In this document: piece after piece, positions 53,755 through 62,275 of the stretch
Layout: each line of letters starts with the position of its first letter
Numbering within the stretch: the stretch's first letter is position 1
Assembly: GCA_963811225.1 (NCBI GenBank)
Contig: CAWEQO010000012.1
Location: 434,001 to 498,000, forward strand
Origin: CAWEQO01 sp963811225
GTDB taxonomy: Bacteria; Chloroflexota; Anaerolineae; Anaerolineales; Anaerolineaceae
DNA length: 64,000 bases
Reading direction: 5' to 3'
Notes under the pieces: generated by a model
Seen by the model: only the letters and a program-made list of their open reading frames with translations
The model's database searches: none
Told to the model about the DNA's origin: nothing
Program-made: the position numbers and the translations under genes

Positions 53755-54690
53755 ATGAAGAAAAGCGCCCCCTTAGCTCTTGTTCTAATCGCCCTGCTGC
53801 TCTCGGCCGTCCTGGCAGCCTGCGCCGGTGCCGCCACATCGGCCCCCGCCGCCAATCAGTCGTTTTCAAGTGAAAAGGCAGCCCCCGCCTACAGCGAAGA
53901 AACCAGCGACAGCGCTGCCAACCCCGGCCAGGGCAGCACCGCCTCCGAGGTCGAGCGGATTGTCATCATGAACGCCAGCCTGGAAGTCGTGGTCGCCGAC
54001 CCGGCCGGTTCCATGGCCAGCATCACCCAGATGGCCAATGACATGGGCGGCTTCGTCGTCAGCTCGAACCTGTATAAGACCCGCACCGATCAGGGCATGG
54101 AAGTGCCCGAGGCCAACATTACCGTGCGCGTCCCGGCCGAGCAGCTCAATCAGGCCATGGCGAAGATCAAAGCCATGGTCGCCAACCCGGACATCGACAT
54201 TCTCAACGAGAACGTCTCCGGCGAAGACGTGACTCGCGAGTACACCGATCTGCAATCCCGCCTGCGCAACCAGGAGCAGAAAGCCGAGCAGCTGCGCAAG
54301 ATCCTGGACGAGGCTCAAAAGACGCAGGATGTGCTCGATACGTTCGACAAACTGACCCAGGTGACCGAGCAGATCGAACTGCTCAAGGGTCAGATCCAGT
54401 ATTACGAGGAGTTTTCCCGCCTCTCTGCCCTGAGCGTTCGCCTTCGCTCGCAGGAATCGGTCGCCCCGCTGACCATTGGCGGCTGGAAGCCGGAGGGCAC
54501 CGCCCGTAACGCCGCCCAGGCGCTGGTCGATGTGCTCAAATTCCTCGGTGAAGCTGCCATCTGGATTGTGGTCCTCTGCCTGCCCATCGGCCTGCTGCTG
54601 GGTGTTCCCGGTTACTTCATCATCCGCGGCTTCCTCCGCTGGCGCAGCCGCCAGCGATCAACCCTGAAAGAGCCGCCGGTCGAAGCGTAG
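53755..54690 (+). CDS. DUF4349 lipoprotein with C-terminal membrane helix
   Basis: 311 aa. ATG 53755 (MKKSAPLALVL) is chosen for its ggagaa site and immediate signal peptide; lipobox VLAAC. The DUF4349 core (about 60-285) begins RIVIMNASLEVVVADPAGSMASI and includes the coiled-coil segment REYTDLQSRLRNQEQKAEQL. A transmembrane helix (AAIWIVVLCLPIGLLLGVPGYFII) and a basic tail close the protein. Proteins of this family are membrane-anchored on both sides of a coiled coil, with unknown function. A strong terminator follows. Confidence 0.87.
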   Translation: MKKSAPLALVLIALLLSAVLAACAGAATSAPAANQSFSSEKAAPAYSEETSDSAANPGQGSTASEVERIVIMNASLEVVVADPAGSMASITQMANDMGGFVVSSNLYKTRTDQGMEVPEANITVRVPAEQLNQAMAKIKAMVANPDIDILNENVSGEDVTREYTDLQSRLRNQEQKAEQLRKILDEAQKTQDVLDTFDKLTQVTEQIELLKGQIQYYEEFSRLSALSVRLRSQESVAPLTIGGWKPEGTARNAAQALVDVLKFLGEAAIWIVVLCLPIGLLLGVPGYFIIRGFLRWRSRQRSTLKEPPVEA

Positions 54691-54704
54691 CCTTCAACCG
54701 ATCC

Positions 54705-54753
54705 AGAACCGGTGAAGGATATGACAGGTCATATCCTTCACCGGTTCTTTTTA
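54705..54753. terminator. Intrinsic terminator with 21-bp arms
   Basis: agaaccggtgaaggatatgac pairs perfectly with gtcatatccttcaccggttct around a 2-base loop, followed by five T on the plus strand. Confidence 0.9.
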
Positions 54754-54883
54754 ATTTCAATCACGCGGCTACAGGCATGCCTGTTCGAGGGATATAGACT
54801 GAAGGCGCCTCTGAGCTGCACAACCAAACTTTGTCCGATTAGGCCATTTTCCTTTTTATCCCGGGTTAATCAATTTTTCAGGT

Positions 54884-54889
54884 TATAAT
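54884..54889 (+). promoter_or_regulatory. -10 element placing the dnaQ-dinG mRNA start at its ATG
   Basis: A perfect TATAAT ends 6 bases before ATG 54896, and no Shine-Dalgarno can fit. This suggests a leaderless mRNA. Confidence 0.5.
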
Positions 54890-54895
54890 CGGGCC

Positions 54896-57697
54896 ATGGC
54901 TTCCATCGTTGCAATCGATATCGAGACGACCGGTTTAAATTATGAAACCGATGCAATCACTGAAATTGGGGCGGTTCGCTTTAATGGGAACCGCGTGGAA
55001 GCTGAGTGGTCGAGCCTGATCAACCCCAACCGCCCAATTCCCCCCGCCATCGTCCAGCTGACCGGCATTACAAACGAAATGGTGCGTAATGCCCCACCCA
55101 TGCGCGCCATCATCGATGAGTTGGCCGCCTTCATCGGCGATTCGCCGGTCTTAGGCCACAACGTCGGCTTCGACCTGTCGTACCTTCAGCGCTACAACAT
55201 CGGCGTCAACAATGACGTGCTCGACACCTACGAACTGGCCGCCGTGTTACTGCCGACTGCCAGCCGCTACAACCTCAGCGCGCTGGCGCAGTCGCTTGGC
55301 ATCCCCATCCTGGAGGACGCCCATCGCGCCTTGGCCGACGCCCGCGTCACTCACCTCGTCTTCTCCCGCCTGCACGAGCACGCTCTGCAGCTGCCGTTTG
55401 ATATGCTGCAAGATTTCGTGCGGATGTGTGAGCCGTTCGAGTGGGGAGCGGGCTGGTTCTTCAACCAGCTGCTGCGCTCCCGCGCCCGTCAGCCAGTCAA
55501 CGCCCGCCGCGCCCCAGACGACAGTGGTGGACCGCTGTTTCCGCGTGCCGACTCGCATCTCTACCCGCCGTTGACGCCCCTCGACCCCGTCCTTCCGCTG
55601 GATGCGCTCGAATGCGGCGCGCTGCTTGAATATGGCGGGCCCTTTGCGAAATACTTTGAAAATTACGAGCACCGCCCGCAGCAAGTAGAAATGCTGCAAG
55701 CCATCGCCGGCGCCCTGTCCAACGGTCAGCATCTGCTGGTCGAAGCCGGCACCGGCACCGGTAAGTCCTTTGCCTATCTCGTCCCGGCTGCGCTGTGGGC
55801 CTTGCAAAACCAGACCCGGGTGGTTATCTCTACCAATACCATCAACCTGCAGGATCAGCTGATTAAAAAGGATATCCCCGACCTGCGCAGCGCCCTCAAC
55901 ATCGATCTGCGCGCCACCGTCTTGAAAGGCCGCAGCAACTACCTGTGCCCGCGTCGTCTGGAGGCCTTTCGCCAGCGCGGCCCTGAAAATGCCGAAGAGA
56001 TGCGTGTATTGGGCAAGATCATGGTCTGGCTGTATGAAAATGGCAGTGGCGACCGCAACGAGATCAACCTGAATGGCCCCATCGAGCGCGATATCTGGAG
56101 CCGCCTCTCCGCCGACGACGATGGCTGTAAAAGCGAGGTGTGCATGAGCCGCTCGGGGGGCAGTTGCCCGTTCTACCGGGCGAAGATGTCCGCCCAGAGT
56201 TCGCATCTGGTGATCGTCAACCACGCGCTGCTGCTGGCCGACGTCGCAAGCGGCAGCCGAGTACTGCCAGAATACGATTATCTGATCGTCGATGAGGCTC
56301 ACCATCTGGAAGCCGCCACCACCTCGGCTTTAAGCTTCCGAGTCACGCAAGGGGACCTTTCTCGCCTCCTGCGTGAGCTGGGCGGCACCTCCAGCGGCAT
56401 CCTCGGGCATATGCTTAACCTGTTCACCGAGATCCTGCGCCCATCTGACCTGGCTGCCTATTCTCAGCACGCCCGGCGAATCACCGACCTGGCCTTCCGC
56501 TTGGACCACGACCTGCGAGAGTTCTATCGCCAGATCGACACCTTCTTGACGGATCAACGCGACGGCCGCCAAATCAGCAGCTACGGACAGCAGGTGCGCA
56601 TCACTTCTGCCACCCGCACGCAGCCATCCTGGGCTGTGGTCGAGATGGGCTGGGATACCACACGCGAGACCTTCCACCTGCTGCTTAACCTGATCGCCGA
56701 GCTGGTCAAGGCCACCGGCGAGATTCAGGGTCAGAGCATCGAGGAGTTGGAAGATACACTGAGCAGCCTGAGCACGCTCTACCGGCGGCTGAGTGAAGCG
56801 GAAGCCCAGATCAACGCCATGGTGAGCGAGCCCTCCAACGACTTTGTCTATTGGGTAGAGATCCCCCCGAAAAACTCTTCGATCGCCATCCAGGCCGCTC
56901 CGCTGCACATCGGCCCACGAATGCAGACCCACTTGTGGAACGAGAAGGCCAGTGTGATTTTGACCTCGGCCACGCTGACCACAAGCGGCGAGTTCGACTA
57001 CCTGCGCGAACGCCTGTTTGCCGTCGACGCCGATGAACTGATGGTTGGCTCTCCCTTCGACTACGAAAGCTCGGCATTGCTCTATTTGATCAATGACATT
57101 CCCGAGCCGAACGACCCCAGCAACTATCAGCGAGCGGTCGAGCAGACCTTGATCCGCCTGAGCAAGGCCACCGGCGGGCGTCTGCTGGCGCTTTTCACCT
57201 CGTACATGCAGCTCAAACGCACCTCGCATGCGATCAGCCATGTGCTGGCGGATGCGGGCATCGAGACCTACGAGCAGGGTGAGGGCGCTTCGCCCAACAC
57301 CTTGCTGGAAACCTTCCGTGACGCCGACCGGGCCATCCTGCTTGGCACGCGCGCCTTCTGGGAGGGCGTTGACATCCCTGGCGAGGCGCTGTCGATCCTG
57401 GTGATCGTGCGCCTGCCCTTTGACGTGCCCTCCGACCCGATCATTGCCGCCCGCTCCGAAACCTTCGAGGACCCCTTCAACGAGTACCAGCTGCCCGAGG
57501 CCATCTTGCGCTTCCGCCAGGGCTTCGGCCGCCTGATCCGCACCCAGTTCGACCGCGGCGTCGTCGCCGTGCTGGACCGGCGTCTCCTCACCAAGCGCTA
57601 CGGCAAGATGTTCTTGCAGTCCCTGCCCACCTGCACCACTCGCGTCGGCTCCATGTCGGATCTGCCGGCGCTGGCAGCTCGCTGGTTGAATTTATAA
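54896..57697 (+). CDS. DnaQ-like exonuclease / DinG-type helicase fusion
   Basis: 933 aa. The N-terminal DEDDh 3'-5' exonuclease (about 1-165) has AIDIETTGLN, LGHNVGFDLSYL and the final AHRALADARVTH. The superfamily-2 DinG/XPD-like helicase (about 245-930) has VEAGTGTGKSFAYL (Walker A), DYLIVDEAHHLE (DEAH) and FGRLIRTQFDRGVVAVLDRR (motif VI). Four Cys in NYLCPRR, GCKSEVCM and SCPFYR could hold a 4Fe-4S cluster as in E. coli DinG, whereas Bacillus DinG lacks it. Probable role: processing of damaged, R-loop or G4 DNA. It stands alone between a terminator and the DUF3267 gene. Confidence 0.93.
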   Translation: MASIVAIDIETTGLNYETDAITEIGAVRFNGNRVEAEWSSLINPNRPIPPAIVQLTGITNEMVRNAPPMRAIIDELAAFIGDSPVLGHNVGFDLSYLQRYNIGVNNDVLDTYELAAVLLPTASRYNLSALAQSLGIPILEDAHRALADARVTHLVFSRLHEHALQLPFDMLQDFVRMCEPFEWGAGWFFNQLLRSRARQPVNARRAPDDSGGPLFPRADSHLYPPLTPLDPVLPLDALECGALLEYGGPFAKYFENYEHRPQQVEMLQAIAGALSNGQHLLVEAGTGTGKSFAYLVPAALWALQNQTRVVISTNTINLQDQLIKKDIPDLRSALNIDLRATVLKGRSNYLCPRRLEAFRQRGPENAEEMRVLGKIMVWLYENGSGDRNEINLNGPIERDIWSRLSADDDGCKSEVCMSRSGGSCPFYRAKMSAQSSHLVIVNHALLLADVASGSRVLPEYDYLIVDEAHHLEAATTSALSFRVTQGDLSRLLRELGGTSSGILGHMLNLFTEILRPSDLAAYSQHARRITDLAFRLDHDLREFYRQIDTFLTDQRDGRQISSYGQQVRITSATRTQPSWAVVEMGWDTTRETFHLLLNLIAELVKATGEIQGQSIEELEDTLSSLSTLYRRLSEAEAQINAMVSEPSNDFVYWVEIPPKNSSIAIQAAPLHIGPRMQTHLWNEKASVILTSATLTTSGEFDYLRERLFAVDADELMVGSPFDYESSALLYLINDIPEPNDPSNYQRAVEQTLIRLSKATGGRLLALFTSYMQLKRTSHAISHVLADAGIETYEQGEGASPNTLLETFRDADRAILLGTRAFWEGVDIPGEALSILVIVRLPFDVPSDPIIAARSETFEDPFNEYQLPEAILRFRQGFGRLIRTQFDRGVVAVLDRRLLTKRYGKMFLQSLPTCTTRVGSMSDLPALAARWLNL

Positions 57698-57929
57698 AAC
57701 ATGGGGGAAACCCATTTTCGCGGTGTGAAAGTTATCGTATCCAAATTACCAGGAAGATCGATCTAAAAATGCTTTCTTCATTCCCAAGTGATGAGGAAAT
57801 CCGGGGCATGCTAGAAATGACAAGATGAGATGGATTGAAATGCTACATTCTTTCTGATTCTTCGCAGAAAATGTTTCCAACAAGAATTTCAGGTACGACC
57901 TTTAGCGAATTATAAGGAAGACGGCAAAC

Positions 57930-58523
57930 ATGGCAGTATCAATCGATCGTTACACCAGGCTTGATTATTCCGTTTCAATGGCGAAGGCGAACATCTACAG
58001 CATCGCAGTCGCCAGCCCTATGATAATCTTGTTAATTGTGGCATACTGCGGATTATGGGGGTTCGAAAAAACGCTTACCCAATTCACATCCATATTTGGA
58101 AACCCCGGCAGGCTGATCATCACTGATCTGACCTTTTTAGGGGTGCTCGCAGTCGGCGTGGTCGCGCATGAATTGACCCATGCCATCACCTGGGTGTTGG
58201 CGAGCAAGAAGTCATGGTCGGCAGTCCGCTTTGGTTTTCAGCTAAGCACCCTTACGCCCTATACCCACTGCCTTGAGCCGATGCCGATCGAGGCTTATCG
58301 CCTCGGTACGCTGATGCCCGGGCTGCTCACCGGGCTGCTTCCGGCGCTGACCGGCACACTTTTTCACAACGGGTGGCTGGCCTTTATGGGTGGAGCGCTT
58401 ACCCTGGCGGCAGGAGGAGATTTCCTTATTCTCCTCCTGATCCGAAAGGTAGCCCGCGGGGCGCTCATTGAAGACCACCCAAGCCGCGCGGGTTGTTTTG
58501 TGTTGGAAGCGAAAGGTGAGTAG
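57930..58523 (+). CDS. DUF3267 putative zinc metalloprotease (membrane)
   Basis: A 197-aa membrane protein with four hydrophobic segments. VAHELTHAITWV (HExxH, about residues 74-78) lies inside the second helix, and TPYTHCLEPMPIEAYRLGTLMPGL follows, as in DUF3267 proteins. A later GGDFLIL may give a third zinc ligand (Asp). The fold resembles site-2-type intramembrane proteases, but the substrate is unknown. It is convergent with lysA. Confidence 0.85.
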   Translation: MAVSIDRYTRLDYSVSMAKANIYSIAVASPMIILLIVAYCGLWGFEKTLTQFTSIFGNPGRLIITDLTFLGVLAVGVVAHELTHAITWVLASKKSWSAVRFGFQLSTLTPYTHCLEPMPIEAYRLGTLMPGLLTGLLPALTGTLFHNGWLAFMGGALTLAAGGDFLILLLIRKVARGALIEDHPSRAGCFVLEAKGE

Positions 58524-58535
58524 AGCCGAATAAAG

Positions 58536-59840
58536 CTATTCATCTACCCACCAACCTTTTTCTTCCGGTCGCTCCCGCTTCTGCAGCGCCTCAGCAGCCT
58601 TGCCCTGCTCCAGCCACAGCGCGGCCGGGCGGAGAGCCATGTTGTAGTTCGACGACATGCTCAGCTGATAGGCGCCCGCCACCGGGATCATCAGCAAATC
58701 CCCCCGGCGCACCTCCGGCAGCTGCACCCGCTCGATCAACTCGTCGCCCGTTTCGCAGAACTTGCCAACCACCGAGGCCGTCATGGTCCGTTCGGCATTC
58801 GGGCGCTCGGGCAGCAGGGCCGTGTAATGCGCCTGGTACAGCGCCGGGCGTGGGTTATCGGACATGCCGCCGTCCACCGCCACGAAGCAGTTGCCGTCGC
58901 CGGCTCGTTTGACCACACCGACTGTGTACAACGCCACCCCGGCCCGGGCCACCAGCCAGCGTCCCGGTTCCACGGTCAGCTTGGGCAGCGGCCAGCTGCG
59001 CTTTCCAAACTCCCGCTGCAGCGACTGCGAGACCGCCTCGATCCAGCGCGACACGTCCTCGTGCCGGTCGCCGGGCGAGTAAGGCACTCCCCAGCCGCCG
59101 CCCGGGCTGAGCTCCTCCGGCACGAAACCCTCCTGTTCGGCCAGGTCGGCCAGGGTGGCAATCGCTCCGAAGAATGGTTCGCCCTCGTGGATCTGCGAGC
59201 CCAGGTGAATGTGCAGTCCGGTCAGCTTCAACTGCGGCGAGCGCAGCGCCCGGCGGATCGCCTCAGCGGCCTGCCCGTCCCCCACCGGCAGGCCAAACTT
59301 ACTGGCCTTGCCGCCGGTCTGCACGTAGGGGTGGATGTCGATCTCCACTCCCGGGGTGATGCGCAGCCAGATACGGCCCACCTTGCCAGAGCGTGCGGCG
59401 ATTTCCTCCAGGAGTTCCAGCTCCTCCAGGGAGTCAACCACAATACTGTGTATGCCCCAATCCAATGCATAAGCCAGTTCCTCTTCCGACTTATTGTTCC
59501 CATGCAGGTGCACGCAGTCGGGGTCAAACCCAGCTTTGCGCGCCACCACCAGCTCGCCCAGGCTGACCACATCGACGCCCAGCTGCATCTGTGCCAGCTT
59601 GCGGGCCATACCCAGCGAGAAATACGCCTTCCCGGCGTAGGTGATCTCGCTCTCACCAGGGTAGGCCTTCATGGCTATGCGCAATTTTGAGACTTGATTT
59701 TGGATCGTCGCCCCGTCATATACATACAGGGGTGTCCCCCAGGTATTCGCCAGGTCGCGCAGGCTCTGCCCGCCAATTTCAATGCTGCCTTGCGGACCAA
59801 TATTCGTGGTATCGGGTAGGAGTGATGCCAATTCTTCCAA
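58536..59840 (-). CDS. lysA: Diaminopimelate decarboxylase
   Basis: Makes lysine from meso-diaminopimelate using PLP. 434 aa in this frame. Motifs: TPLYVYDGATI, ITYAGKAYFSLGMARKLAQ (normally YAxKAN; the Lys is the PLP residue), HGNNKSEEEL, LHIHLGSQI, EPGRWLVARAG and GKFCETGDEL with a catalytic Cys. The start appears to be a TTG at 59840 with no strong ribosome site, so the exact start is uncertain. It lies downstream of alr but is separated from it by a long hairpin. Both serve cell-wall and amino-acid metabolism. Confidence 0.92.
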   Translation of the reverse strand: MEELASLLPDTTNIGPQGSIEIGGQSLRDLANTWGTPLYVYDGATIQNQVSKLRIAMKAYPGESEITYAGKAYFSLGMARKLAQMQLGVDVVSLGELVVARKAGFDPDCVHLHGNNKSEEELAYALDWGIHSIVVDSLEELELLEEIAARSGKVGRIWLRITPGVEIDIHPYVQTGGKASKFGLPVGDGQAAEAIRRALRSPQLKLTGLHIHLGSQIHEGEPFFGAIATLADLAEQEGFVPEELSPGGGWGVPYSPGDRHEDVSRWIEAVSQSLQREFGKRSWPLPKLTVEPGRWLVARAGVALYTVGVVKRAGDGNCFVAVDGGMSDNPRPALYQAHYTALLPERPNAERTMTASVVGKFCETGDELIERVQLPEVRRGDLLMIPVAGAYQLSMSSNYNMALRPAALWLEQGKAAEALQKRERPEEKGWWVDE

Positions 59841-59896
59841 CAGATAATTCCTTCATGCGTTGTAATAATGATCTCTATTTTTACCACAAATGTCAG

Positions 59897-59976
59897 TAAA
59901 GAGAGCGGGGAGTAGAGAACGATCCGTTGTCAAAACGCATTGACGGCTGATCCTTCTCTACTCCCCGCTCTCTTTA
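59897..59976 (-). terminator. Long hairpin between alr and lysA
   Basis: Perfect 23-bp arms taaagagagcggggagtag... and ...ctactccccgctctcttta, with further partial pairing inside. It overlaps the alr stop codon. Probable terminator of alr. Confidence 0.75.
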
Positions 59977-61077
59977 TCGATACACTCTCGGCACCCGTGC
60001 CGTAATCCCGGCCGTCACCGCCGCTTGCGAGATGCCCCACCGTTCTGACAGATCCTCAATCTGGATGCTCTCTTGCCTCTGCTCACCCAGGATCACCACC
60101 TCAGCTCCCTCCGGCAGCGGCCCGGGCAGCCTCACCATCGCCATATCCGAGCACACCTTACCGACCACCGGCGCTCGCCGCCCACCCACCAGCACCTCAT
60201 TGAACGGCGACCGCCGGAAGCCGTCACCGTAGCCCACCGGGACCACTCCGATCCACTCCTCTTCCTGAGTCACGTACGCTTGCCCGTACCCCACACCCCA
60301 CCCGGCCGGCAGCCGCTTGCAAGAAGCCAGGCGTGCCTTCCAGGTCAGCGCTCGCCGGAAACCCTCCAGGAACGGCAGGTAGTAGAATGGCCGGATACCC
60401 AGCAGCGCCGAGCCCGCCCGGGTCAGATTGAAGCGCGCCTGCGGGCAGGCCAGCGCCGCCGCTGAGTTAGTGCAGTGCACCCACTTCGGTTCGACCCCAT
60501 AAACTTGCAGCCCCTGCAGCGCCTGACGGAAGCGGCGCAGCTGCACGGGAGTCAAGTCGTCGTCCGGCTCGCTGTCTACCTGAGAGAGATGACTGTAGAT
60601 CCCTTCGATATTAATGCCGCCCAGCGTATGGGATCGCTGCGCCAGAGCCGGCGCGTCCTCGGCAAACACGCCGAAACGCCCCATGCCCGTGTCGACCTTA
60701 AGATGCACGGTGACCTCAGCGCCCAGCTCATTGGCCCTTTGAGCGTACATCTCGGCCAACTCAAAGCTGTGCAGGGTCAGAGTGACATCCAATCCAATCG
60801 CCCGGTCCACCTCACCCGGCGTAACTCCCCCGAAAACCAGCACCGGCGCAACCACCCCGGCCCGGCGCAGCGCCTCAGCCTCGTTGAAACGCGCCACCGC
60901 CAGCCAGGCTGCGCCGGCTTTCAGAGCCGTCTTCGCGACCTCGACTGCCCCGAAGCCGTAAGCATCCGCCTTGACCACTGCCATCAGCGGCACACCGGTT
61001 TTGAAGAGCAGCGTGCGGGTATTCTCGGCGACTGCCGGAAGCGAGATCTCAAGCCAGGTGGGAACGTCGATCGACAT
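59974..61077 (-). CDS. alr: Alanine racemase
   Basis: Supplies D-alanine for peptidoglycan. 367 aa from ATG 61077, chosen for its aggag six bases upstream. PLP Lys in LMAVVKADAYGFGA (about residue 34), HLKVDTGMGRFGV, EGIYSHLSQVDSE and the second catalytic base Tyr in GWGVGYGQAYVT. The segment GKVCSDMAMV has Ser where most relatives have Met (CMDM), a mild deviation. The C-terminal beta domain is complete. lysA follows on the same strand. Confidence 0.94.
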   Translation of the reverse strand: MSIDVPTWLEISLPAVAENTRTLLFKTGVPLMAVVKADAYGFGAVEVAKTALKAGAAWLAVARFNEAEALRRAGVVAPVLVFGGVTPGEVDRAIGLDVTLTLHSFELAEMYAQRANELGAEVTVHLKVDTGMGRFGVFAEDAPALAQRSHTLGGINIEGIYSHLSQVDSEPDDDLTPVQLRRFRQALQGLQVYGVEPKWVHCTNSAAALACPQARFNLTRAGSALLGIRPFYYLPFLEGFRRALTWKARLASCKRLPAGWGVGYGQAYVTQEEEWIGVVPVGYGDGFRRSPFNEVLVGGRRAPVVGKVCSDMAMVRLPGPLPEGAEVVILGEQRQESIQIEDLSERWGISQAAVTAGITARVPRVYR

Positions 61078-61178
61078 ATTGGACTCCTGCGTCGTTTGAA
61101 TTGTTGCAGGTGGAGGTCCCTGCTCGTAATCCATTCATATAATAATGCTAAAGATTGTATCACCGTACAGGGATGCAC

Positions 61179-61234
61179 TTGACCAGAATGGAAACAGGCC
61201 TATAATGATTAAAGGTATATGATACATAATATAC
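61179..61234 (+). promoter_or_regulatory. Promoter and putative operator of the GntR/FCD regulator
   Basis: TTGACC (61179-61184), 16 bases, TATAAT (61201-61206). An imperfect palindrome GTATAT...ATATAC lies at 61215-61234, beginning 14 bases after the start of the -10. The same motif and offset occur at 62065. Confidence 0.7.
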
Positions 61235-61247
61235 AAAGGAAACCGAA

Positions 61248-61958
61248 ATGGCCAATTTGCTATCCCCCGTCGGCGGGCCTGTATCTCTCGAAAAACTGGC
61301 ATACGATGCCATCAAAGAAGCCATTCTCGCCTTCCGGCTCAAGCCGGGTAAGAGCCTGGTCGAAAGCGACCTGGCAACACAGCTGAATATCAGCAAAACC
61401 CCCGTCCGAGATGCCCTGCTGCGGCTGGAAAAGGAAGGGCTGGTGGTGAAAGTGCCCTATAAGGGCGCCTCGGTTTCCGAAGTTAACCAGCAAATCATGA
61501 ACGAGATCTTCGAGATCCGGGCCGTCCTGGAAGGGCTGGCAGCCCGCCTGGCTGCGCCGCGCATGGGCACAGCCGATCTAAAGATCGCCGCCAGTTTGAT
61601 CGACCAGCACGAGCAAGCCTTGCTGCGCAACGATACCGACGAAGCCTCGCGCCTGAACCGTCAGTTCCACGATCTGATCGTGCAGCAAGCCCCAAACCAG
61701 TGGCTCAAGCAAATCCTGGGCAATCTCGATGAGCACCTCAAGCGCTACCGCACCCTGTCGAATTTTCAGGTCGGCAGGCTGGGAAAGTCGATCGAAGAGC
61801 ACCGCCAGATCTACAAAGCGTTATGCGATCGTCAGGCAGGGCAGGCTGAATCGGCGATGCGCGCCCACCTCGGCAGTGTAGCCATCGATTTGAACAATCA
61901 AGACTTCGATGAACTGGTTCGCTCAGTAATCGAACACGCTCAATCCGAGAAGATGTAA
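61248..61958 (+). CDS. GntR-family (FCD domain) transcriptional regulator
   Basis: 236 aa. The winged helix (about 15-80) has AYDAIKEAILAFRLKPGKSLVESDLATQLNISKTPVRDALLRLEKEGLV, the FadR/FCD subfamily signature. The C-terminal all-helical FCD ligand domain (about 90-225) has the metal-binding pattern EIRAVLEGLAARLA...RQFHDLIV...EEHRQIYKAL...AMRAHL (Asp/His/His). Such proteins sense small carboxylic acids. It faces the PLP-enzyme gene, and both promoters carry the same candidate operator, so it probably represses both. Confidence 0.92.
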   Translation: MANLLSPVGGPVSLEKLAYDAIKEAILAFRLKPGKSLVESDLATQLNISKTPVRDALLRLEKEGLVVKVPYKGASVSEVNQQIMNEIFEIRAVLEGLAARLAAPRMGTADLKIAASLIDQHEQALLRNDTDEASRLNRQFHDLIVQQAPNQWLKQILGNLDEHLKRYRTLSNFQVGRLGKSIEEHRQIYKALCDRQAGQAESAMRAHLGSVAIDLNNQDFDELVRSVIEHAQSEKM

Positions 61959-61978
61959 TCAACGATCTACTCCATAAA

Positions 61979-62000
61979 TTGCGGGCGATGACATCGCCCG
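61979..62000 (+). terminator. Hairpin after the GntR/FCD gene
   Basis: GCGGGCGAT-gac-ATCGCCCGC perfect stem followed by atttcacattt. A weak U-tract; probable terminator. Confidence 0.6.
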
Positions 62001-62027
62001 CATTTCACATTTAACTGCCCTTTTCGC

Positions 62028-62082
62028 TTGACAGAAGCAGCCGGGGTCTCTATAATAAGTTTAGTATATCGTATACGATATA
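62028..62082 (+). promoter_or_regulatory. Consensus promoter with 18-bp palindromic operator
   Basis: A perfect TTGACA (62028-62033), 17 bases, and a perfect TATAAT (62051-62056). The palindrome TATATCGTATACGATATA (62065-62082) covers the predicted start and contains the TcGTATACgA core expected for FCD-type GntR proteins. Confidence 0.85.
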
Positions 62083-62150
62083 TCAAATCTCCTTATCGTG
62101 ATCGAAAAACTCCATATCCCTTACTGGTAAATCTAATTCACTATCGCCCA

Positions 62151-62236
62151 GCGACAGCCGGGGCAGGGACGTTAAACCGGAAGTTGTAAAGAGCAACGCT
62201 CCCTCTCCCGAATAACGCTGCTTTTCAGGCTGTCGC
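62151..62236 (+). promoter_or_regulatory. Candidate structured 5' leader of the PLP-enzyme gene
   Basis: Nested pairings in the roughly 210-nt leader: GCGACAGCC (62151) with GGCTGTCGC (62228), cgtta (62170) with taacg (62213), and gttg (62183) with caac (62194). It matches no riboswitch class I know. Confidence 0.4.
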
Positions 62237-62275
62237 CCGCCCGATCCATCTACACCTTTTTGAAGGAGACCCTGG

